DNA of 13,479 bases from Chlorobiota bacterium (GTDB taxonomy: Bacteria; Bacteroidota; Ignavibacteria; Kapaibacteriales; NICIL-2): NCBI GenBank assembly GCA_003695605.1, contig RFIK01000102.1, positions 1 through 13,479 of the forward strand, read 5' to 3'. This document shows positions 7,238-13,479 of this stretch, in pieces. A program made the position numbers and the translations under genes. Below the pieces are notes generated by a model that saw only the letters and a list, made by a program, of their open reading frames with translations, ran no database searches and was not told the origin of the DNA. How positions within the stretch are numbered: the first letter of the stretch is position 1; each line of letters starts with the position of its first letter.

Positions 7238-9127
7238 ATGGCTGCACGGAGCAGACTTCTCCAACGTTTTTTTCGCCGCGGCGAAGACGGCGCGGTCTAC
7301 TTTGTCCTCGATCCTGCGCGGTCGTCTACAAGTGAGAAGTGTACGCACCTGCTCGATCGCGCAGCGTATCACTGGCGGCGAGGGGAGTATTCGGAAGCAC
7401 TGGAAGTGACCGAAGCTGCCACAAAGCTCGATCCAGAATCCGAAGAAGCGTATCTAATGTTGGCGTGCTACGCTCTCGAAGCTGAGCAGTGGAACTTGCT
7501 GGCTCGTTTGTACGAGCGAGTCCCGGAGGAATTCGCACGGAGAATGCCGCTCGTAGCCCTTCGAGCTGTTGCAACTGCTGCCACAGGTGATGCATCGCTG
7601 GCGTATGCAACGTTAGAGCAGCTCGCATCGCACCACACGAAAAATAGCTTCTTCCTGTTCGCCAAAGCTGAGGTTTACCGACTCGAACGCCGCTGGGGAG
7701 AATCAGCCGACTACTTCCGCCAGCTCTATAGCCATCAGGGTGACTTCCCCTATGGGCATATCCATGCTGCACAGGTTCTCATTCTGCTCAATGCGCACGA
7801 TGAGGCAATTGGTTTGCTCGATGGCCGACTCCGCTCTCAGCCGAGGAATGCAGAGATCTACCATTGGCTCGGTGTTGCGCTCGAATCGAGTGGTGAACGC
7901 TCGAAAGCATTGCAAGCATACCGGGAATCGCTGAGCATACAACCAGAGCGACATTCGACTCACTACCGCCTTGGTAGGCTCGAACATCACATTGGCCACG
8001 ACGTCGCCGCTCTTCAGCACTTGCGTATTGCATTCGATGGGATGCCCGATGTGCTTCCTCTGCGTCGGGAGTTAGTGGCTGTGCTCATCAAGCTCCAGCA
8101 ATGGCAGGAAGCAGCTCGGCTCTTCCCTGAAATGCTACGGCAAGACCCAACACGGGAAGATGCTGAAATGCTCCTGCACCTCTATGACCACACCGAGAGC
8201 CAACAGGAGCTGGAAGCAACGCTCAAGGACGCGCTACAGCTCTACCCTCAGCGTCCATGGCTGTGGTACGTGTATGGTTTGATTGCGCTCAAGCGAGGCG
8301 ATCATCTGGATGCACAGCGAGCATTGACCGAAAGTATTCGTCTCGAACCAAGCGCAGACGCATATGTCGCGTTAGCACGACTCCACCGAGTTGTGGGACA
8401 AACTGCCAACGCGATTGAATGCTATTCGCGTGCACTCGAACTCAACCGGAAACACATCGCGGCCTGGACCGAACGATGTATGCTCCGACTTGAGGCTAAC
8501 CAACCCGACCAAGCGCTCGCTGACATTGCACAAGCGATCGAATTAGCACCCGACGTCGGTCAGTTTTACTACTTGCGTGCGCGATGTCTCCTCGCACTTG
8601 GGAAAGAGTCTCAGGCGCTCGAGGACTTGATCGCTGCGGTGCAACGCGACCCAACATGCATTGATGCATGGCTGCTCAGCAGTCAGCTCTGGCGGCAGCG
8701 AGGTGAGTACGCGCAAGCGATCTATGCACTCAAGCAAGTGCTCTCTGTCATGCCGGACGATGTTTCTGCTCACATCGCGATGGCGGAGACGCAGTTGGCT
8801 ATTGGGCGGTTCAATGCAGCACGGCACCATATTCAACGCGTGCTCGAGCTTCGTCCTGAGCAGGGGGAGGAACTTTTCCTCCACGTTGGGAAATCGCTCG
8901 AGGCGCGCCACCTCTACAATCGCGCACTCGAACTCTACGAAGAAGCACTGCAGCACTATCCGAATTCGGCAGACCTGCGGTTTCGCTGCGGCTATGTTGC
9001 GCTCAAGAGTGGGGCGTTGCACATTTGCTCACGCCAAGTCGAGGAACTTGCCGCACTCGATCCTATCCGCGCAGCAACCCTTCGGGATGTTTATGCAGCG
9101 CTCTCCCACGCACGACGCGAACGGTAG
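7238..9127 (+). CDS. TPR-repeat protein without signal peptide (about 17 repeats)
   Basis: A 629-residue protein made almost wholly of TPR units. Examples are AAYHWRRGEYSEALEV near the N-terminus, IYHWLGVALESSGERSKA in the first half, AYVALARLHRVVGQTANA near the middle, and LFLHVGKSLEARHLYNRA near the C-terminus. I count about 17 units, most with the canonical A/G and Pro positions (LEPSA, LAPDV, LRPEQ, HYPNS). The N-terminus MAARSRLLQRFFRRG is basic with no hydrophobic segment, so it is probably cytoplasmic, unlike the secreted TPR protein in the left block. No kinase, glycosyltransferase or other enzymatic domain is fused to it. The first ATG is at 7238; a TTG at 7142 would add 32 poorly TPR-like residues. 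It is transcribed away from murD, and its last 37 bases overlap the convergent membrane-protein gene. A scaffolding role is inferred; partners are unknown. Confidence 0.88.
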   Translation: MAARSRLLQRFFRRGEDGAVYFVLDPARSSTSEKCTHLLDRAAYHWRRGEYSEALEVTEAATKLDPESEEAYLMLACYALEAEQWNLLARLYERVPEEFARRMPLVALRAVATAATGDASLAYATLEQLASHHTKNSFFLFAKAEVYRLERRWGESADYFRQLYSHQGDFPYGHIHAAQVLILLNAHDEAIGLLDGRLRSQPRNAEIYHWLGVALESSGERSKALQAYRESLSIQPERHSTHYRLGRLEHHIGHDVAALQHLRIAFDGMPDVLPLRRELVAVLIKLQQWQEAARLFPEMLRQDPTREDAEMLLHLYDHTESQQELEATLKDALQLYPQRPWLWYVYGLIALKRGDHLDAQRALTESIRLEPSADAYVALARLHRVVGQTANAIECYSRALELNRKHIAAWTERCMLRLEANQPDQALADIAQAIELAPDVGQFYYLRARCLLALGKESQALEDLIAAVQRDPTCIDAWLLSSQLWRQRGEYAQAIYALKQVLSVMPDDVSAHIAMAETQLAIGRFNAARHHIQRVLELRPEQGEELFLHVGKSLEARHLYNRALELYEEALQHYPNSADLRFRCGYVALKSGALHICSRQVEELAALDPIRAATLRDVYAALSHARRER

Positions 9128-10428
9128 CGTCTTCCAAGAGCAAGGAGGTAGAGCGAGGCCAGAACTTTCCCCGCCGTGATCGCAATGCTCACAGCGTAGA
9201 TGCCAACAAGCTGTGTTCCGATTGCTGCGAGCAATGCAAGCACGGCGATAGTACCTCCTGCTTCAATCACTGTTGAGTAGGTCACTGCGTTCGTGCGATG
9301 CATTGCGATCAATCGTGCACGCTCGATCGAGTACACGGCATTTGCCATAGGCAATGGTAGGAGAAGAGCTGTTGCAGTGACTGCCAGTGGGATGAGCCAC
9401 CGATCGAGCTGATATGGAAAGGTCCCGTAGACAAACGCTGAGAACGGAGAGAGCACGATGCAGCCGAGCGCGATCGTCGAAATCAGCGCGATTCCATACC
9501 CAACCTGCGCAATACGCCGATTCTCGATGCCTACGCGCCCAAAGAAGGCGATCGCGACCTCTTGATAGGCAAAACTTGGGCTACGGAATTGGAAGACAAA
9601 GCCATCAACGACAGGAAATACAGCCAGCGACGCAACAGCCTCAGGGAAACGTGCCATGAAAGCAGTAAGCACTGGTCCTAGCCCCATCGTAATCAGGGAT
9701 GTCAGCCCAAGCGGTGTGTAGAGTGCAACCAAGCCGCCGAGGGTGAGCGTGTCGCTACCAGCAGCTTTTTGTTTGAAGCTTCGCACTGCAGGGCGAGCCA
9801 TCAGCCAGGTCGCAACCATTTCGATGGTGACGGCTATGCACAGCAGAGCAGCACCAATCGTCGCTCCATTGGGTGTAGAATGCCACCAGACTAGCACAGC
9901 GCTACTGCCAAGGACAATGGTGCCAAGGCGGAACGTTGTTCCGAATGCAATTGCGCGGCTCATTTGGGCATTGATGAGAATCCCCTGGTAGAAACGGCGC
10001 ACCCCAATTGCTCCCGGCCAGAGCAGCAAGGCAGCGATGCACGTATAGACGCGGCGAGAAACTTCCGCAGGGAGAGCAAGCAGAGTCGAGCTGAGCCAGT
10101 GGTAGAGCGGCGGCAGTAGCAGTGCTGCCATAACGAGAGTAACCCCCAACGAAAGCGCGAACGCAAGCTTCCGAACAATACGGTAACTATGCGCGCTCTT
10201 GACGTACGCAGTGCTTGCGCTCAGCAGCATGATGATCGGCGATTCGACGATAAACGCAATGCCGATTGCGACGCCGAATGCAGCAAGCTCGACCGAAGCT
10301 CCTGGTAGTCGGGAGAGCATGCTCTGCACGATGAGTCCTTCTGCAGCCATCATTGCCCACGTTGCTGCCAGCGGGAGCCACTGTGCAAGAAGTGTGCGAG
10401 GAGTAAGCACCAACTCGCCTGTGCTCAA
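9091..10428 (-). CDS. Polytopic MOP-type (MATE/ANKH-like) membrane transporter
   Basis: A 445-residue protein with about 12 hydrophobic segments (roughly 12-34, 44-72, 86-110, 127-146, 160-182, 189-210, 230-258, 262-280, 308-335, 344-366, 384-405 and 408-431), in two halves separated by a polar loop near 215-226. Size, helix count and two-fold layout fit the MOP superfamily (MATE exporters, lipid-linked oligosaccharide flippases, ANKH-like proteins). A polar-rich loop with FRSPSFAYQEVAIAFFG at 281-297 is distinctive and recalls bacterial ANKH-type members, though I recognise this only by general resemblance. The start is TTG at 10428, sharing bases with the TGA of the OmpA-type gene (TTGA), with GGA a few bases upstream. 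The nearest in-frame ATG downstream would cut into the first helix. The substrate is unknown; context suggests an envelope-related export or flipping role. Confidence 0.72.
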   Translation of the reverse strand: MSTGELVLTPRTLLAQWLPLAATWAMMAAEGLIVQSMLSRLPGASVELAAFGVAIGIAFIVESPIIMLLSASTAYVKSAHSYRIVRKLAFALSLGVTLVMAALLLPPLYHWLSSTLLALPAEVSRRVYTCIAALLLWPGAIGVRRFYQGILINAQMSRAIAFGTTFRLGTIVLGSSAVLVWWHSTPNGATIGAALLCIAVTIEMVATWLMARPAVRSFKQKAAGSDTLTLGGLVALYTPLGLTSLITMGLGPVLTAFMARFPEAVASLAVFPVVDGFVFQFRSPSFAYQEVAIAFFGRVGIENRRIAQVGYGIALISTIALGCIVLSPFSAFVYGTFPYQLDRWLIPLAVTATALLLPLPMANAVYSIERARLIAMHRTNAVTYSTVIEAGGTIAVLALLAAIGTQLVGIYAVSIAITAGKVLASLYLLALGRRYRSRRAWESAA

Positions 10429-12395
10429 TGTTCCAGTTCGATTTCGATCGTTCGACTGTAGAAGCGACCTTCGGGAAGGGAATTGTCATAGAGGAGTTCG
10501 TCGCTCCCGACAGCAGTGATGGTCGCCCTCCCTAAAACACCCAGTATGCGTGCGAGTGCGTTAGCACGTCGCTCTGCTAAGCGCAGGTTATGCTGCCGAT
10601 CGCCCATTCGATCGGTGTATCCGGTGATGGTAATTCGCGTCGAGGGTGTGATGTGGCGTTTGAGTCCCTCAATCAGGCTCTGCTGGGAGGAAGGAATCGT
10701 TGCATCATCGAAGTCGAAGAGAATCAGGCTAAAGCGCTCGTATCGGCTCTGGACTGTATCTGCGCGTGGTGCGATTGCTATTTGCCGTGTAATACTGCGC
10801 TCTGGAGGAACAGCGTGTGGGCAGTGAGCGCTCAGCTCAATGTCCACTATCCCTGCTGGGAACATGTGCCATTGAGCAGGCAAGAGGATGCGCGGCGGAG
10901 GTGCAGCGGTGCCTGAACGCGCCAGGATGAGTGAATCGCCAAACCGGACGTGTAGATCCCACTGTGCTGGAATGGGCGAAACCATCAGTCGGAGAGCAAC
11001 CTTTCGCGGGTCAACGTTCCATTGGGTTTCAGTTCCCACCACTGGATCAGTGATTGCTGGATCGGTGCTCGAGATTTCTACGCGTGCGTTCTCGGCATTC
11101 CCATCAGGGTGGCCAACCATCGAAGGTCGTGGAGGAAGGTTGCGTGCACTGATCCGGATTCGTGCGGTATCAATGCCCCAGACTGTGTGTAGGTACGTAC
11201 GGATGTCGGCAGCACGCTGCCATGCAAGGTCAAGCCGATTGCTCTCCGAGCCAACTCCCATGGTGCATCCAGTCAGCAGGAGCTGAGCAGATGGGCGCTT
11301 GCGCATCCGTGAACCAATGATGTTCAGCAGATGGTAGTATGCCTCGAGCGTCGAGTACGACGCAAGTTCTGATTCATCGAAGTGCGCCACCTCCTCAGGG
11401 CGAAGACGAGCATACCGTGATGGAATCTCGGCCCTTCCTTCCTCGAAGAACACGTACGGCAGCAGCGGGCGGATATGCCGTCGCTGCCGAATGTGGACGC
11501 TTATGGTATCAATTCGGCGCTCGCGATCGGCAGTATCAAGCCCGATGGCGTGCACATCCACTACGAGTGCAGGAAGATCGAGCGTTGGAGCTTGGGGCGG
11601 AGATTCCTGTTCTGCTGGTGGCTCTCGTGGCGGAGGTGGGCGAGACTCGCTGCGCTCAGGAAGTGCGAAAAGCATACACAGCCCAGCGCGGAGAGAAAAC
11701 ATCTGCCAAGGAAACGCTGCCAGTGTGCTTCCAAGGGGCACGCGCACGCTCAGCTCAGGACGGAGCTGGAAGGAGTGTGGAGCACCATGACTCCACCCTG
11801 CAGTGATCACCACCGCTGGATCGAGCGCTGCCAAGCCGCTGAGAGTGCCGCTACTGCGATTGCGCTCGCGAGTGCCTGTTTCGCGGAAGCGTCCCCGGTC
11901 AGCTGGCTCGACCAAATACTCACCCTGTTCGAAATGCGATCGCAATGGAAATGAGATCGAAAGGCTTGGTTCGAGAACGATGGTAGGACGTACCCAGAGT
12001 GCTGCGCCCAGTTGCACTGCGATCGCAGAAAACTCGACCGATGCACGGTGTTCGATTGCCGCACGTGCAGTCGAGCTATCGAGAGCGATCAGTTGTTGCT
12101 CGCGAGTACGAAAGGCTGCGTTGCGTTGCTCGTATGCAAGCCGGAACGTAGGTAGCCCACGACCCAACCCAGCAGGAAGCTCAAATGACCACACCGGGAT
12201 AGATACAATCCCACCGGTGCTGAAGCCGCGCCCGATCGCTGATGAAAAGCCCGGCGAACAGCTGAACGTGCCCGGGAGTGCTTGAAAGCTCGTTTGGTGA
12301 AAATCGAACCCTCCATGCGCAAAGCCCCCCACCTGCAATGGTTGCGCTCTCGATGTGCTAAGGCACAGGAGCAGAAGCAGCGATAGACGCATCAT
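10425..12395 (-). CDS. Outer-membrane protein with two OmpA-like domains
   Basis: 656 residues. The signal peptide is MMRLSLLLLLCLSTSRAQ, cleaved after about residue 17. Residues about 20-245 have alternating beta-strand character with aromatic girdle residues, consistent with a small outer-membrane barrel. A proline-rich linker follows (about 246-270, with RPPPPREPP). A first OmpA-like domain spans about 310-445 (YVFFEEGRAEIPSRY, then LLLTGCTMGVG, then NARVEISS). A beta-rich spacer is at about 446-550. A second OmpA-like domain spans about 553-656 (LILFDFDDATIP, ITGYTDRMGD, NLRLAERRANALARIL). The second domain keeps the peptidoglycan-binding pair D595 and R610. In the first, the aspartate is replaced by M379 while R394 remains. 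Known role of the family: tethering the outer membrane to peptidoglycan. The start overlaps the upstream T9SS-type gene by ATGA. A second ATG at 12392 is also possible. Confidence 0.9.
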   Translation of the reverse strand: MMRLSLLLLLCLSTSRAQPLQVGGFAHGGFDFHQTSFQALPGTFSCSPGFSSAIGRGFSTGGIVSIPVWSFELPAGLGRGLPTFRLAYEQRNAAFRTREQQLIALDSSTARAAIEHRASVEFSAIAVQLGAALWVRPTIVLEPSLSISFPLRSHFEQGEYLVEPADRGRFRETGTRERNRSSGTLSGLAALDPAVVITAGWSHGAPHSFQLRPELSVRVPLGSTLAAFPWQMFSLRAGLCMLFALPERSESRPPPPREPPAEQESPPQAPTLDLPALVVDVHAIGLDTADRERRIDTISVHIRQRRHIRPLLPYVFFEEGRAEIPSRYARLRPEEVAHFDESELASYSTLEAYYHLLNIIGSRMRKRPSAQLLLTGCTMGVGSESNRLDLAWQRAADIRTYLHTVWGIDTARIRISARNLPPRPSMVGHPDGNAENARVEISSTDPAITDPVVGTETQWNVDPRKVALRLMVSPIPAQWDLHVRFGDSLILARSGTAAPPPRILLPAQWHMFPAGIVDIELSAHCPHAVPPERSITRQIAIAPRADTVQSRYERFSLILFDFDDATIPSSQQSLIEGLKRHITPSTRITITGYTDRMGDRQHNLRLAERRANALARILGVLGRATITAVGSDELLYDNSLPEGRFYSRTIEIELEH

Positions 12396-13479
12396 CGCAC
12401 AATCACCAGTGGCGATGTTGCAACCAGTGTTGCAGACTCAAACGCAAGTTCATAGCGGCCAGGCGGCATACTATCCACTGCAAGGACGAATGCGTAGGTA
12501 CCTGCACGCAGGAATTGCTCGCGCAGTAGCCACCGCCGACCATCGGTTGCAGTGAGCACGAGACGGTGATGCGCGTCTTCGATTGCGGTAACGATCACTG
12601 TGATGACGTCAGCGCCTGGCTGTGGGAGGATTGCTCGAATAGTGAAAGCGCCTGTATCGTCGAACAATCGCGTACCACCACTGGTGCAGAGACCTTCGAT
12701 TGCGACGACACCATCACTCCACGTTGTTGTTACTGTCGGCGCATTCCATGTTGCACGCAGGACACTTATCGTCGCGTGTTCGGCGTTTCCCCACAGAGCG
12801 AGGAATTCGAGCGTAGCAACCGTATCGCTCGCAACGTTGGCGAGGGCAAGAGTCACTGTCGCAGTGCCATCGGATTGGTAAAAACGCTCGAGCACCGGTG
12901 CTGACGATTCGAGCAAGTAGAGGACCGTTGCGTTGTAGCGCAACTGAAGCATGAGCCGTGATGCGCCAACTCGCGCCAACTGTTCGATTGCGCTCAGCAG
13001 AAGCGGAATTCGAACACGCTCACCGATTGCTGCACGTGCTGATCCGACGGTAAGGTGCACTTGCGCGGTCAGTGCGATGTCCACTGGTTGGGATACTCCG
13101 CGGCACCCGCCTGAATCAACGATGACCGTGTATGTGCCAATGCGAGGAGGCTCCAGAAGGCGGTCCGTTGCACCGGGGATCAGGACATTATCGAGGAACC
13201 ACTGATAGCTGTCGTAGGCTGCAGTGGTACGCAAGACTGTACCATCGTACGAAATCTGCGGTTGCGGCCGAGGTCGTACAACAATTTCGACGGTGTCGCT
13301 ATAGCCAATGCAGCCGCCCGGGAGTTCGACTGCCGCAAAATACCGTCCACTTGTTCGTACGACGATTTGGGACGAACGTTCACCTGTGTTCCATCGGGGA
13401 GCCCCAAACGATGTTGTAAGCTCAAGGACTGCGGAGTCACCATCGCAAAAGGTACGTTCACCACGAACAGAGAGCGGAA
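12392..13479 (-). CDS. T9SS-type secreted protein with Ig-like and cohesin-like domains, 5' end beyond window
   Basis: The minus-strand frame is open from the right edge to a TGA at 12394-12392, showing 361 C-terminal residues. A shorter frame from TTG at 13234 is not the true start, because the same frame continues upstream with convincing domain sequence. Visible in order: an Ig/PKD-like repeat (about 1-69: CDGDSAVLEL, WNTGERSSQIVVRTSGRY, GGCIGYSDTVEIVV); a second (about 70-138: SYQWFLDNVLIPGATD, IGTYTVIVDSGGCRG); a domain with cohesin/CBM-like pattern (about 139-263: VGSARAAIGERVRIPL, LQLRYNATVLYL, VATLEFLALWG); and a C-terminal module of about 80 residues (about 279-361: ILPQPGAD, LVLTATDGRRW, PPGRYELAF, LVIVR end). 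The last fits a type A T9SS sorting domain, normally removed during export. It is predicted to be secreted or attached to the surface, probably as a large adhesin-like protein. It is first of the three-gene minus-strand block as far as seen. Confidence 0.85.
   Translation of the reverse strand, partial: PLSVRGERTFCDGDSAVLELTTSFGAPRWNTGERSSQIVVRTSGRYFAAVELPGGCIGYSDTVEIVVRPRPQPQISYDGTVLRTTAAYDSYQWFLDNVLIPGATDRLLEPPRIGTYTVIVDSGGCRGVSQPVDIALTAQVHLTVGSARAAIGERVRIPLLLSAIEQLARVGASRLMLQLRYNATVLYLLESSAPVLERFYQSDGTATVTLALANVASDTVATLEFLALWGNAEHATISVLRATWNAPTVTTTWSDGVVAIEGLCTSGGTRLFDDTGAFTIRAILPQPGADVITVIVTAIEDAHHRLVLTATDGRRWLLREQFLRAGTYAFVLAVDSMPPGRYELAFESATLVATSPLVIVR

Noticed and set aside
8543..9022. 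A 159-codon minus-strand frame opposite the plus-strand TPR gene
   Set aside because: It is the shadow of well-formed TPR repeats on the other strand.
9095..9166. A possible shared terminator formed by CGCTCT and AGAGCG near the convergent gene ends
   Set aside because: The arms are only 6 bases, separated by about 50-60 bases, with no T-run on either strand.
12392..13234. A 280-residue protein starting with TTG at 13234 as a complete gene
   Set aside because: The same frame continues to the right edge with Ig-like sequence (including CDGDSAVLEL and GGCIGYSDTVEIVV), and the TTG falls inside an Ig-like repeat with no signal peptide. The gene is a 5'-truncated larger one.
1..13479. CRISPR arrays, tRNA or rRNA genes, insertion sequences, prophage or toxin-antitoxin genes
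   Set aside because: No regularly spaced direct repeats, no conserved rRNA blocks, no transposase or integrase motifs and no small paired genes were seen. The space is almost fully occupied by the eight listed genes.

Overview
The window looks like a dense, protein-coding stretch of a Gram-negative bacterium from the Bacteroidota/Chlorobiota side of the FCB group. I estimate about 56% G+C by eye. The main clue is the C-terminus of the protein at the right edge, which has the layout of a type IX secretion (T9SS) sorting domain, a system known from that group. Two outer-membrane-type proteins, an OmpA-family protein, MurD and FtsW fit a didermic cell with peptidoglycan. Weak or absent Shine-Dalgarno sequences also fit that group. 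A Kapabacteria- or Ignavibacteria-like lineage is my best guess, but this is inference only.

Layout. Left block, minus strand, reading 7123 down to 1: murD, ftsW, a secreted ~1046-residue TPR protein, then an outer-membrane beta-barrel-like protein that runs off the left edge. murD/ftsW and TPR/barrel each overlap by ATGA, and ftsW/TPR overlaps by 8 bases, so the four are very probably one translationally coupled operon. Centre: a 114-base divergent gap (7124-7237), the only intergenic space of any size in the window, then a plus-strand cytoplasmic-looking TPR protein (7238-9127). Right block, minus strand, reading from the right edge down to 9091: a T9SS-type secreted protein cut by the right edge, a protein with two OmpA-like domains, and a 12-helix MATE/ANKH-like membrane protein, again joined by 4-base overlaps. 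The last gene overlaps the plus-strand TPR gene tail to tail by 37 bases.

How it may work together. MurD adds D-glutamate to UDP-MurNAc-L-Ala in the cytoplasm, and FtsW polymerises septal glycan in the inner membrane. The co-translated periplasmic TPR protein and barrel protein suggest an envelope-assembly job linked to division, recalling CpoB/YbgF or BamD only by analogy. The right block reads as a cell-surface cassette: a secreted Ig/cohesin-fold protein, a peptidoglycan-anchored OmpA-type protein, and an inner-membrane flippase-like transporter.

No tRNA, rRNA, CRISPR array, insertion sequence, phage gene or clear intrinsic terminator was seen. No classical defence or mobile system is present. 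The most notable items are the murD-ftsW-TPR-barrel operon lying outside the usual division/cell-wall gene order, the twin OmpA domains of which the first has lost its peptidoglycan-binding aspartate, and an apparent excess of the palindrome GCGATCGC.
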